Source: Leucaena leucocephala (lineage: Eukaryota > Streptophyta > Magnoliopsida > Fabales > Fabaceae). From it: 64,000 bases of DNA. The notes under the pieces are model-generated. The model saw nothing but the letters and a program-made list of their open reading frames with translations, ran no database searches and was not told the origin of the DNA. Below, in pieces: positions 1-11,780 of the stretch (its first letter is position 1; each line of letters begins with the position of its first letter). Both the position numbers and the translations under genes were made by a program. Location: NCBI GenBank assembly GCA_037074615.1, contig CM073551.1, positions 19,529,750-19,593,749 on the forward strand. The letters run 5' to 3'.

Positions 1-119
1 TTCTACCCAAATTAGTCAAATATCTCTTATATTTGTCATAATTAACTGATTTATTTAGCTTCCTTAATCTATCTAAAAAAGTTAACTAGTTCCTATATTA
101 AAGATCGAATGAATAAGTA
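1..119. repeat. Right end of a Stowaway-like MITE in an intron of NLR copy A
   Basis: The tract ends in TATTAAAGATCGAATGAA followed by GTA, and carries the internal 'gttaactagttcctatatta' style sequence of a MITE family that recurs in this window. A complete copy sits at the equivalent intron of NLR copy C (23,459-23,709), so this one lies just upstream of the last LRR exon of copy A. The left part is outside the window. Confidence 0.6.
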
Positions 120-182
120 ATTACTTTGTTGGTATTAGCTACAATGCTTATCTAATTTTGAAATTAAATGTTTTCATTGTAG

Positions 183-1415
183 TTATTGATGAGACTGAAA
201 ATCCTAAATCTCAGCCACTCTCCTTACTTGGTGCAAACTCCTGATTTTTCCAAACTACCAAATCTTGAAACGTTGATCCTCAAAGATTGTCCAAGTTTGT
301 CCATGATACATCATTCTATTGAGCTTCTTCATAAACTTCTTCTACTTGATTTGGAGGATTGTGTTGGCCTTCGTAGTCTCCCGAGAAGCATTTACAGATT
401 AAAATGCTTAAAAACTCTCATTCTTTCTGGGTGTATGAATATTGAAAAGCTAGATGAGGACATAGAGCAAATGGAATCTTTGACCACTCTAGTCGCTCCT
501 ACAATAAAACAAGTGCCCTTTTCGTTAGTGAGATTAAAGAGCATTTTATATATATCTGTTTGTGGCCATGAAGGATTATCGCATCATGTGATTCCTCCTC
601 TCTACCAGTCTTGGATGTCCCCAACAAACAATCCACTACCACTTATTCCCACGCACGCGGGCATGCCATCATCAATTTTGTGGGAAATGCTAAATAGTAT
701 CCATTGTCCTTCTTCAACAATCCCTAGTAGTCAACCAATGCCACAAAATCTTTTGTTGGAAGATGGATTGGAGATTCGTGATTCCTTGTGTGCCGAAAAT
801 TGTATGGACATCTCAAGGCTTGAAAAGTACTTGGCACATCTTTTAATTCAAATCGGAAAGAATAATGCTCTAATCTTTCAAACACTTTCAGATAGTGTTT
901 CACAGGTTCTCTCTCTCATTGGATTCCTTTTCTTTCTTCTTTTTTTAAAAAAGATTTCCATGTGCATATTATATAGTTAAATTAGAGGTTGTGTTTTTGT
1001 GATTGTTTAGGGGCTGAATCTTACAAAGTATGATGATGATTATATTATTCTCCCTGGTGATAATTATCCTTATTGGCTAGCATTCAAGGGTGAAGGAGCT
1101 TTTGTAAAATTTAAAGTGCCTCTAGTTAAGGGTTGTGATCATTTAAAAGGGTTGATTGTTTGTAGTGTATATATCCTCTCAGGTGATTTGGATAACAAGG
1201 CATGTGAATCTTGTATAATTTGCTTAACGATCACAAATTATACAAAGACAACCACTTTAGTCTATTCAGAAGATAAATTAAATTCCTTAGAAGAATCAGA
1301 GAGAAAGAAAATAATATCAAATCTAGAATCAGATGACCAAGTGGAGGTGAAAGTAATTTTTAAGGATGGATTCAATATAAAGAAAACAGCGGTCTATTTG
1401 ATATATAAAGAGTAA
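183..1415 (+). CDS. 3' part of TIR-NBS-LRR copy A: last LRR exon and C-JID exon (5' end outside window)
   Basis: Two exons are visible, 183-905 and 1011-1415, joined by a 105-bp GT-AG intron in frame. The first encodes leucine-rich repeats (LKILNLSHS, LLHKLLLLDLEDC) and the PLYQSWMSPTNNPL segment typical of N-like TNLs. The second encodes the post-LRR C-JID domain (LPGDNYPYWLAFKGEGA), which in TNLs helps effector recognition. The acceptor at 183 follows a MITE-bearing intron. Relative to copies C and D the protein ends early: a codon that is TCA in the other copies is TAA at 1413-1415, removing about 37 acidic and basic tail residues whose coding sequence still continues to about 1530. The two exons are otherwise open, so the copy could be functional if the part outside the window is intact. 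Confidence 0.8.
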
Positions 1416-3230
1416 TTTGATGAACAGATAGAGCCTTCAACATCTGAAGTTATAAATTTAAGTGGCACCAAACACAAATGTGAGGAAGAGGAAGAACAAG
1501 AGGAGGAATATTCAGAACTAGAAAGGTAATGAAGATTTGATGTCTGGAAACTTTCTTCCATTTTTTGCTACAACACTTTTTATGAAGTGAATATATTTCA
1601 TTCAGAATCAAAACTGATCTATGTGCATATGGTGGCACATAAATGGTCATCTTGTCCCATTTGTGGCTCTCTTTTACATATAATGTGGTGTGATGTCCCT
1701 TTTTCTTCTTCCTTTCTCGTCCTGGCAAAAGAATGAAAATAAAATTGTATAAAAAATATAAAAAATAACCAAGTGCAGGGAGGAAAAGTTAGGCTAAATT
1801 GAGGGGTAAAAGGCTTAGAATTATGTTTCTTTTTTTGGTATACTTAATAAGAAATGAATTAAACTAATCTTTCTTTGACTTGTTATTGAAGATTGATATC
1901 GTCTATTGCGAAGGATAATAACTACAATATAATGTGGAAAAGCTTGTGGAGATGTGGCCAAAGTAGTGGGTCATATTGGTTATGATATTAGAAATGGAGA
2001 AAGCAGAGTGTTTTGAGTTTGAGATAGTTGAAGCAAAAGCAAGAGACGTTTCTGGAATTGCTCGTCGTCTTCTTAATGCAAATATAAAAGACTAACAGTA
2101 TATTTTAGTCAAATTTGATATAGGCTCTTCCTTCAAATCCAAATTATAGTCATTAATGAGATAGGGATATTTTTGAAAATGTCTCTTAAATGTTTTACAT
2201 ATTAATTATAAATTATAAACAACTAACTTACTAATTTGTTTTTGGGACCCTACAAATTGGACATTATTGTAATTAATTTAAATAGAACAAAGCCAATAAT
2301 GCTGGACTAAAAAAAAGCCAATAACTTGGAACAATATTCTCACACTCAAACGACATAACCGGGAAGGAGATTGGAAGAAAGTGATTGATTAAGATTAAAA
2401 TAACAAAACAGAAACACCTTACTTTTAATTAAATAACTTATCACCGGCCGGCCACTTTCTCGTGCTCCAAACTTCATTTGAGAAACAAAAAATGAAGGTG
2501 AAAAGGCCACAAAGCCCCATCATTTCTCTCACCCACTAAACTGCAAAACGCGTTATGTTCTTCTACTAATAATTAATTAGGATTAGTGAGAAGTTTACCC
2601 ACTTTTTTCGCTTTTAATTAGCCCCATGTGATGCACGGGACATTTGTTAAATTTTGTAAGGGTTCAATTAAATGATAAAAATGTATTTTTTTTTCTTTGC
2701 CTTCCAAAAAAAAAATAGATGATGTGTTTATTTATCTTATTTATAAGAAATAAATATATCTTTTTTTTTTTTGCTTTACAAAATCTCTCCTCGCAGGTGT
2801 ATTAAACAGTGTTTGTTTGTATTAATTCATTTTTAAATATTTTTACTTTGTATAAGATAAGTATGTAGGATAAGTCGAATATCAAATAAATAACGTAACT
2901 AACTATTTGTAGTGTATATAATTGTAATTTAAATAAGTACTAAATCAATTTCCTTAATATTATTATTAAAAAATGATGGTATTTCTCGATTGATTGATTG
3001 AGGGAGGGAGGGGGAGGGGGAGAGAGAGAATGAGGGTAGGTGGCCAAGTGGGGCAGAAGTTGCTACCCTGCTTTGGACTTTCGTAAGACTCATAACATAT
3101 AATTCAGCTTTAATGCCAACAACTTTAGCTTTAGTTTAATATCATAATGCTTGTTAATCATTCTTTCAGGGGAGTCAAGCCAATGGCTAACATAACAAGA
3201 GAAGGCTCCTCATCTAAGTCGCTTCCTGGA
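1416..3230. other. Spacer between NLR copies A and B, shared with the C-D spacer
   Basis: This stretch aligns by eye, almost end to end, with 25,142-27,580 (for example CACCGGCCGGCCACTTTCTC near 2442 and 26,814). It therefore belongs to a duplicated block. It holds the decayed 3' end of copy A, a gene fragment at 1960-2090, AT-rich sequence and a G-rich GGGAGGGAGGGGGAGGGGGA tract near 3001. No complete gene was seen. Confidence 0.6.
1960..2090 (+). pseudogene. Exon-like fragment of an unidentified gene, copy 1 of 3
   Basis: Reads MEKAECFEFEIVEAKARD, then SGIARRLLNA, in one frame. Near-identical copies follow NLR copies C (about 25,545) and D (about 42,530); those continue with SSGSYCARKV and end at a plausible GTAAC donor. 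Here the similarity breaks off after LLNA. I do not recognise the parent gene. The conserved reading frame argues for a captured exon rather than random sequence. Confidence 0.45.
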
Positions 3231-3502
3231 TCCCTTTGTTTTATTCACTTCACTCTTTCTCCGTTCACTCTCCAGCGGAAGCAGCAAAAGCCTCATCAAT
3301 CTCTCTCTCTCTCTCCCCTCCGATTGATTGATTGGCCGTCTCTGTTTCAGCAACCCAGCAATTCGCAGGTAACCTTCCCCTCCATCTAGTCTGCTCCACT
3401 TTTAACGGTTTCTTCTTCTTCTTCTTCTTATTCAGAAAAAAACGATTGATCATCTCAACAGTCCAATATCTTTGAGGCCGATCGATACATATGCAAGATT
3501 CC
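3231..3502 (+). promoter_or_regulatory. Probable 5' leader of NLR copy B, with a short candidate UTR intron
   Basis: A CT-rich leader (AGCAGCAAAAGCCTCATCAA, then CTCTCTCTCTC) is conserved with the leader of copy C at 18,300-18,573, and its end with that of copy D at about 34,915-35,104. A donor-like GCAG|GTAACC at 3369 and acceptor TTCAG at 3435 would define a 67-bp intron, short for a plant. Copies C and D keep the donor. The role is inferred from conservation and position. Confidence 0.4.
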
Positions 3503-3921
3503 ATGGATCCGGTGAATCTGCCTCGGAGCCAGCAGGGTAACCCATTCACCCTTTCACTTTCTTCTGTTTTTTTTTTTCTTTTCAACAATCCTTTCACTTT
3601 CATTGGGGAGAAATTTTATATCCAGGCTCCCAAAAAAAAAGAAAAGATGTGTATTAAAAGCCTAAAGTCTGTAAATCTCTCAACTTTAAGTAAAGGTCTT
3701 ATAACCTCACGTTTTATAATCTAAATTTTAAGCCTTTTATATATGTACCCAAATTTCAAAATTAAAATGAAAATTTAAATTTACAAATGTACCAAAAATT
3801 AATTTAAAATATTAAATATTGCTAAAATATACTTCAAACTTTAGGTAAAACTTAATCCAAATAAACAAGAAGAGTATGATACCCCGAGCATAGCGTTTTG
3901 GGGATGAGCATTCCCTGATCA

Positions 3922-4447
3922 TAGGGTGTGTTTGGAAAACGTTGCAAACTATGGTTTTAGAAGCCCTTTTGGCAAAACCTTGGTTTGGAGAAATTTTAAA
4001 ACAAACAGTCATATTTGTCCATAAGTATTTTTTGGCAAAACCATGGTTTAAAACCAAAACCATGGTTTTGAATAAGCTATTAAAACTAACTTTTTCAACA
4101 GTAAAAGAGCTTATGGACTATCCAATTACTATCTTACCCTTACTTTTTCTTATACCCTATCTCCTCTCTCCTACTTTTTCTTACACCCTTTCTCCTTTAT
4201 TCTCTCTACCCTCTCTCCTCTCTCATCTCTTTTTTCTACCTCTCTCATCTCTCTTACTTTAAATCAAATCATACCCTTTTTGGTAATTTACCAATATAAA
4301 AAGTCATTCTAAAAATAACTATCCAAACACTTATTTATTCAAAACCACTTTTTTTCCATAAATTTTTCTCTAAAAGCCTTTTTTCATAAGCTATTCATAA
4401 GCCTTTTTTTTATAAGTCATTTTTTAAAATTTTATCCAAACAGCGAT
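3922..4447 (+). mobile_element. MITE with TGTTTGGA/TCCAAACA ends, copy 1 of 3, in intron 1 of copy B
   Basis: Begins GGGTGTGTTTGGA and ends TATCCAAACA. The interior has the AAACCATGGTTT theme, a CT-rich core (CTCTCTCCTACTTTTTCTTA) and no coding capacity. Related copies lie at 28,535-29,030 (opposite orientation) and 46,070-46,860. The inverted ends and non-coding interior fit a non-autonomous DNA transposon. I could not define a clean target duplication, so the superfamily is open. Confidence 0.6.
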
Positions 4448-5219
4448 GAGCAGTGTATGCGGACTCGTGACTGTGTCTTTCAATGAAATGCACAATTGCT
4501 TTTGGGAGAAGAAAGAAAGAAAGAGAAAATACGGAAAAGATAAGATAAGGGAAAAAATGACGTTTAGTGAATGAGGGCGAATGGACTATCTTTTGGTTCT
4601 TGAATATATATAAAATTTTTATAGTCATTCTAAATATTAAGCTGTGCCGATCCTTTTGTGTTTGTGTAATGTGAAGTGCAGGCAATAAAAATGAAGTGTT
4701 CTTGAGTTATAGTAGAGATGAAGACACTCAAGAATCTTTCTCTTCCTGTCTCTGTTCATCTCTAAGAGAAGCTGGAATTTCCGTTCTCGAAGATGATATC
4801 TCAAATGAAGTATTACAAAGCATTATTGAAGGTTGTAAAATTTCAATCATCATCTTTTCTGAACACTATGCTAGTTCCAGAAGGTGCCTCGTGGAACTCG
4901 CAAAACTCATGGAGTTTTGCAGAGCATATGATCACTTTGTTCTTCCCATATTCCATGGTGTGAATGCATCTGAAAGTTCGAAATCAAGAATCTAGTTTTG
5001 GAGAAGCATTTCGAGATCTCATTCAAAGAATTTCACCCACTGATGATGAAGGGTCAAGGTGGAGGACAGCTCTCACTGAAGCTGGAGGCAACTACGGATT
5101 TTTTGGGCCTAATTTCCAATCCAAGTAATTTTCTTTTCGTTTTACGTTTTATTTATTTTTAATTTTCTTAATATTTTGTGCGCGTGTGAAAAAAATATTA
5201 AAAGAGAGGGTTAATATGT

Positions 5220-5540
5220 ATCCAATATTCTGAAGTATTTTATTAGGTGCATTTAGTACCTAAAGTATTTTTTTGATGCACTTTAAAATAATTTTTGTGC
5301 CTTGGTGTTGGGTGCATATGAAAAAAAATATTTTAAAGTACTGGATGCTTCAAAAAAATTATTTTAGGGTGTTGAACGCGCCTTAAAAAATACTTCAGGA
5401 CATTGAATGCGCCATAAAACACTTTAGGATACTTTTTTTTTAATTGAAGAATATTTTATGATACTAGATGTACTTAAGAAAATACCTCAGGATGTGTTAG
5501 ATGCACTTTAACCTAAAATATCAGTGTGATATTGATTCAT
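5220..5540. repeat. Degenerate minisatellite in the TIR1-NBS1 intron of copy B
   Basis: An imperfect unit of roughly 35-45 bp, with the theme 'gttgnaygcrcc-taaaaaatacttyagga', repeats about seven times with heavy drift. The same array occupies the equivalent intron of copy D (36,555-36,790) and was not seen in copy C, so it is a B/D lineage feature. Confidence 0.5.
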
Positions 5541-5576
5541 AAAATTGATGTGTTGGGTGGACAATTCGCTCACGAG

Positions 5577-5577
<1 letters not shown>

Positions 5578-5616
<39 letters not shown>

Positions 5617-5617
5617 T
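5578..5617. repeat. (AAT)n microsatellite, about 13 units
   Basis: A perfect AAT run within the intron between the TIR1 and NBS1 exons of copy B. The equivalent intron of copy D does not have it. Confidence 0.9.
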
Positions 5618-7891
5618 GTTGGCAAAAAAAAATAGTTATATAAAGCGTGTTTATTTTAGGCTATAACAATCTGTACACCTAAGTCATATCAAAATACTTT
5701 TTTCCTAATAAATATTGGAAGTCAAAAACTTAAAGCGATGAACTAAGTACATAGTGTAGGATCACATTGTGAAGTTCATCAGTGTAGGATCACATTGTGA
5801 CTTATTCATTACATGTTTGTCATCATTGAAACTTTTTACGGATAACAACTTTAGGATATGGGATACGCATAATTCCCTTTGATTCATGCCATGTAATGGA
5901 AGCTTAATTTATGTGACAAGATTAACATGGATCTATGATTTTGTGAATTGACTTATTCTATGAAGGTTGTGTCGAATTTGTTGATGGAAATATAAGTGTT
6001 GCTCTCGATACCATTATTGTGCTTTATTGGTAGTTATGCTTCATTAATCAATGCTCCCTTCTCTGCTATTCTTTCTTTATATTCACAGGAATCAAAATCA
6101 GGTTATTCAGACTATTGTGGAGCATGTTCGTTTTGTACTGGACACAGCAAGAATCCCGTTTTCCAGTGGTGGCCTAGTTGGAGTTCGTTCTCAATTGCTA
6201 GAAGTGATGACAATGCTTCATGAGCATCGATCTAAAGATGTAGTCTCCATAGGGATATGGGGAATGGCTGGTATTGGCAAAACAACTCTTGCCAGACTCA
6301 TTTTTGAGCAAATTAAGAACGAATTCGAGAGTACATGTTTTCTTGAAAATGTCAGGGAAGAATGGGAGAGGAAAGACCGTGTTTCAGTAGATATTAATAT
6401 TGAAGCAAGAAGCCTCAAGTGGAAGGAAAGACATTGTCATAAGAAGGTACTTGTTGTGCTTGATGATGTGAATTGCTTGGAACAACTAGAAGCTTTATGT
6501 GGAAGCCGAAACAGTTTGCGTTTGGTGAAGGGAGTAGAATAATCATCACAACTAGAGATTTAAGTCCACTTAAGTTTTTTCAAGTGGATGGTGTATACCA
6601 TGAAACCTTTGAGCGATCATGAGTCTCTTGAACTTTTCAGTAGAAAAGCATTCAAACAAGCAAATCCTGAAGCAGAATTCATGGAACTTAGCAGAAGAGT
6701 GGTTACTTATACTGAGGGACTCCCACTAGCCCTTCAAGTCCTTGGCTCTTCTTTGTATGGGAAGTCACTGATGGAATGGGAGTCAACATTGATGAAACTA
6801 TGCACAGATCTCCCTTGCGATATATACAACATACTAGTGTCTATCTTGGACAATATAGATGGTTACTTGCCAGAAACATTTATAAATATAGTTTTATTTT
6901 ACATTGGGGAGGACAAGGATGATGTGATACAAAAGTTGGATGGCCACGGATTTAATGATGCTCGGTTTGGGTTAAGACGCCTAAAGGGTGTATGCCTTGT
7001 AACCATTGATAAGGACAACAAACTTAGAATGCACAATCTATTACAGCTCATGGGAAGACAAATTGTCATGTCCCAAAATTTGAACCGTGACCGGCACAGA
7101 ATATGAATAAATTCATATTCCTTAAGCCTTCATTCGTAACTAAAACATTCAGAATAATAATCATAATCTTATCTATAGGTTAAGTGAAGCATTTATCCTT
7201 TCAAATAAAATAGTACAAGTATTTCTGAAAATATAATTACTTCAAAAGTTGACGTGCCAAAACAATTGTTTCGGTTTAAACGTGAGGCTCTTCACTGCAC
7301 AGCTGGAGGAATAGGGTCATCTGCACTATCTGAAGCCAAAATCTATTCGTGAATAACGTCCCAAAAATATAATTTGAAATGTGAAAATAAATAATTTCAG
7401 CATGTTTAAATATAAATCATAATATTTTCGTAATTCAATGCATTTGTTTCAGTAAACTTCATTTCATGAAAGTAACACTTTATCTCATGAAAAATATTTC
7501 AAAACAATCATTTCAAATTAATCACTTTTCCGTAAGAATTCAACAATAATCGATTTTCAATACTTCTAAAGATAAATCATATAGTTTCGTAATTCAAAAC
7601 GAACAACTCGGTAAACATTTTCTTTTCAGAAAAACTATTTAAACCAATCGTTTCGAAATAACTCTTTTTCCGTAGGACTTCAACAATAATTGACTTTCAA
7701 TACCTTTAACATATAAATCATATAGATGTGTAATTCAAATGAATAACTCCATAAACTTTTTCCTTTCAGAAAAACCGTTTTAAAACCGTCGTTTCGAAAT
7801 AACTCTTTTCCGTAGGACTTCAACAGAACGGGAACATGCATGGACACACAATCCACGAAGGGTAACTAACCAATCATGCATGGCTCGAGGC

Positions 7892-8036
7892 CACGAAACA
7901 GGCGCAGGTACAAGACCTACGAATAACATGCATGGGAATGAATCCCACGAATAACATGCATGGGAATAAATCCCACGAATAACATGCATGGGAATAGTCC
8001 CACGAATAACATGCATGAGTACAAGACCCACGAATG
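7892..8036. repeat. 28-bp tandem repeats inside the solo LTR
   Basis: About five units of 27-28 bp with consensus ACGAATAACATGCATGGGAA plus a short variable tail. The relative at 30,690-30,810 has the same array with a GGCGC core instead of ATGCAT. Internal tandem repeats are common in the U3 part of plant LTRs. Confidence 0.75.
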
Positions 8037-10059
8037 TCCGTCGAACTCGGGTTTAACCATGGTGCACCAAGGACTAACAGTACTGCTGGTAGTAACCAGC
8101 GTTCTGTATTCCGTCCTCTAAAAACCTTTCAAACATGCATGGGGGCCATTTAACATTCAATAATCATAACATTTTTCAATACAACACTTTCCGTTAAAAT
8201 TATTCATAATCATAAAACTTTCCCCCATCATGAACATTTTCGATAAATCATCAAAACTCATTTTGTCAATCCATATGAACAAGTATGTAATAATGAAATA
8301 TCTATTTTCAACTTTTAAAATCATGAATTCATATGCTTGCTTTTTCATAAATCATGCTGTAATTAACATTTAACTGAAATGTTAAATAAACATATAAAGT
8401 CATGAGTTCGCAATTCTTTTCTTGTAATTCGTGCCAAATTTCACATTTAATAAATATATCAAAAACGGATTATATTTAAAAATCTTAAAGTTTAGGGACG
8501 TTATTCACTCACCTGCGACACTCCAATTTAACTTAATCTTGCTCTCTGCTTTAGAATATCGACGTTCCTCTTTCTTTCCTAGATTTCCCGAAAATAAACA
8601 TTCTGTAAGCTAACATTCAAAAACCCTAATTCACATAAAGCCAATCTTTGCAAACAATCATATCATCATTTGGCCATAAATCCCTAAGTCTCTTAACCCA
8701 AAACAGCAAGCTTAAGCATGCACATAATCATAAATTTAGTTTAACCTAAAGGCCACATCCCACGGCCATGCTTCTATCCTCTTCTCAAAACAATACAAAC
8801 ACCAGTATGTATACACCCATGCTTCCCCAAATCAAAACAGCAACATATATATATCAACCATTACAGCCGCAAATACCAGTGGTCACATACACCTACATAT
8901 ATATGTGTCATCAGCAGAGTCCACTCCTTGATCCCATTTTCTCTGTTTCAGAAATTCCATATTCAAATCTTACAAATTCCTAGCTTCAAACACCTTGTCA
9001 TAACCAATTAACACTGTGTTATGACGAATATGCATACATCTACTCATTTTTATCATTAATAAAATTTTAAATCTATTCTTGGCCTTCAAAAACGTCTCAA
9101 CCAGCAGCACAATATATATACATATATATCAGAACCTTCCAAGGCAATACATTAGCATCCCCAAGTCATTCCATCACTTTAGAAATTCAGACCCATTCTG
9201 TGCAGTTCATTCTTCTTCTCTTCTTCCTTCTATTTCCTCATTCCCCTTTATGTTTCAAGTCAGCAGAATCACACACTCGCCTATACACACAAATATCTCC
9301 AAATCAAGTACGACAGCATACACACACACACACCACAGAACACGCCTCCCTCCATTCCCCTGTTTTACTCCACATTCCCAGAACAAAAACAAGGCACACA
9401 ATAACAGCATAATCGTACACACCATTCAGCACAACACTCAAAGTTACCCACCAGCATTAACCCGAATGGCTGAACAAAAATTGGCAAAAAATCCACAGAC
9501 ATCCACAGCAACCAGGGAGAAGAGAAGAAGTGAGACTTACCACTTCACGCACGGTTACAGAATCACGGAGCCCAAGCAAACGAACAACGACCCAAATTCT
9601 CAGGCAAATCTACCACCGCTAACCAACAGGACACGGCGTCGGCAAGGTGTAGGTGGAATTCCAGAACTTGCTACAGTGACAGAGGAACCCCCCCCCGACG
9701 ACGGCGAGCGATGCTGGCGCAGGCGAGAAAGGAAATTTCACCGAAACTCCTCACAGAACTCGCGACCTTCCTCTGAGATTTTCTCCTTCCGCTTCTCTTC
9801 ACCCTGAACTCAGAGATCACAAAAATTGAAATGGGTAAAAGGAGTGGCTTGGACTTAAAGGAGACGGTAGCAGACCTACCGTATCGTGCACTCCATCCCC
9901 GCGCCGCTCGCTGGCAACTCCACCCACCGCCTGCGTCGCCTGAGTCGCTGCTCTGAAATGGGGTCACTGCGCAGAATGAAGAATGGAGGGAGAGTCGGGG
10001 GAGTTGGTAAAAATGCAGAGGGGCAACATCGTAATTTCACGCCCCAAAAATAAAAAGAA

Positions 10060-10155
10060 AAACCCCCTGAGGCTGCAGGCGCTGGGAATCGAGCTGTGGA
10101 CCTCTCTCTGGATTTGTGTCTCAGCTTCCAACCACTCGGCTAACCCAACTCTTGT
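10060..10155 (-). repeat. tRNA-like Pol III promoter pair inside the solo LTR
   Basis: On the minus strand an A-box-like TTAGCCGAGTGGTTGG is followed by a B-box-like CAGCTCGATTCCCAGC at tRNA-like spacing. The relative at about 33,225-33,302 keeps the pair (GGCTGAGTGGTTTG and TGTTCGAATCCTC). No cloverleaf with paired acceptor arms was found, so this is a tRNA-derived segment of the element and not a tRNA gene. Confidence 0.5.
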
Positions 10156-11780
10156 GTCAATTCTGCACGAAATAATATATATTCCTTTATTAAGATAATC
10201 TCATATCTAGCATTTCCTACGGTCATTACACAAATAATACGTGAAACTTCACAAAACGAGCTTGGAAATCGAGGTAGGTTAATGGTTGGATGCATATCAA
10301 ACATGCATGTAGCAATGATACTTATTATTATTATTATCCATAATATTTCTGACATTTTATGATCTTAAATTATAAAAATATCTATATCATTATAATATTT
10401 TAATTATATTAGTTTAAATAGGAATTAAATTTATTGATGTTTTGTATTTTTGAAATATAACATTCAGGTCATAGGTACGAAGTGTTCTTGAGTTTTAGAG
10501 GTTATGACACTCGCGCAACTTTTACTTCGCATCTCTATTCTGCTCTACGTAATGCTGGCATTATTGTTTTCAAAGATGATGTTGACCTTCTCAGAGGAAA
10601 TTATATCAAAAAGGAACTATTGCAAGCAATTGGAAGTTCAAAAATCGCAATCATTATCTTGTCTAGGGGATATGCTGCATCTAAATGGTGTTTGGAGGAA
10701 TTGTCAATAATCATGGAGTTTCATAGATCAAATGATCAGGTGGTTCTACCTGTGTTTTATGACGTGGATCCATCAGAAATTCGTAATCTAACTTCTAGTT
10801 TTGGAGAAAAATTTGAAGAACTCTTACAAAGAATTTCACCACCAGAATATCAAGTTTCCAACTGGAGGAAAGTCCTTGCTAATGCTGGGGGCATTGCAGG
10901 GATCGTCGTACTTGGTTCCTGGTAAATTTTTTACTCTTTTTTTACTTTTGATTGAGACACCCAATTTGTGTTTATAGTATATATTAGCTTTATTTTTATA
11001 TCAAAATAACTAAAACCAATTTAATTTGATTTATCTCAGAGTTATATACCTTTAATTTATTGTCAAATTAGTCGATGTGGGACTTTTTAGTATATTCTAA
11101 TTAATATATTCATATTATTTGGAATACTTGGAATATCATTCGTCATATTATTTGGAACACGACTCACTTTTGTTTGCTCCCTACCAGGCACAGTTTTGAA
11201 AGTTACATATTGTCAAATTCTCAAGTCTAATATAGCATATGTATTGTTCTGCTCGCAGTTTCCTTTAATGGTTTATCAAACCTAATATTAGGTATTAGGG
11301 CTAGCATACTCTCATGATCATGCGTGGCTTATTGGAAAAATCAACTATTCCCATGGTATATGCTTTATCATTAACTGTGCTTCATTCCAAGTAATTTTTT
11401 ATTTTTGACTTCTGAATTATTTATGTTGCAGCTAATTAACCATGTGTGTGTGAACGAACTTCTTATTGCAAAATGAAGCCTTTTTTAATCAAATTTATTG
11501 TAAGTGGATTCATGCATTATATTACATTACATGAAGCCTCAAGCCAATCACCATTCCAACGCAAAATGGCTTCCATCGTTAGTCAAGAAGAAAAAGAGAT
11601 TATTTTAAAGAATATTTGATCATTTGACAAATATGTGAAGAACAAAAAATGATTTTGTTATCTTTGATTTATTTTGTTTCTCCCAACTGCTCCTCGATTC
11701 TCTTTGTCTCTCCCCCTTATCTCTTCTTTCTTTCCCTTCTTCATTCTAAATCATATAAATAAGAGTGATATTGTTTCATA

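Larger units (their letters stand above)
7064..10230 (+). mobile_element. Solo LTR (3,167 bp) inserted in the NBS1 exon of copy B
   Basis: The exon of copy D reads 'gggaagacaaataatacgtg' without a break. In copy B the sequence is cut after CAAAT (7059-7063) and resumes with a second CAAAT (10231-10235). Between these 5-bp target duplications the insert starts TGTCATGTCC and ends GTCATTACA, the TG...CA termini of LTR retrotransposons. No gag-pol coding sequence and no second terminal repeat were seen, so a solo LTR is the simplest reading. A large non-autonomous LTR derivative is the alternative. A diverged relative starts at 30,011. Long ORFs inside (for example 9079-9807) are low-complexity and not credible genes. 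Confidence 0.8.

Noticed and set aside
3265..3603. Minus-strand ORF opposite the leader of copy B
   Set aside because: It is the complement of a CT-rich leader and splice region conserved among the NLR copies. The similar minus-strand ORFs at 18,326 and 34,866 have the same cause.
7892..8036. CRISPR-like array of 28-bp repeats
   Set aside because: There are no unique spacers; units are head to tail inside a plant LTR.
9079..9807. A 242-residue plus-strand ORF inside the solo LTR
   Set aside because: Composition is Thr/Ser/Pro/His-rich low complexity, there is no domain, the diverged LTR copy at 30,011 does not keep it, and the frame comes from CA-rich DNA.
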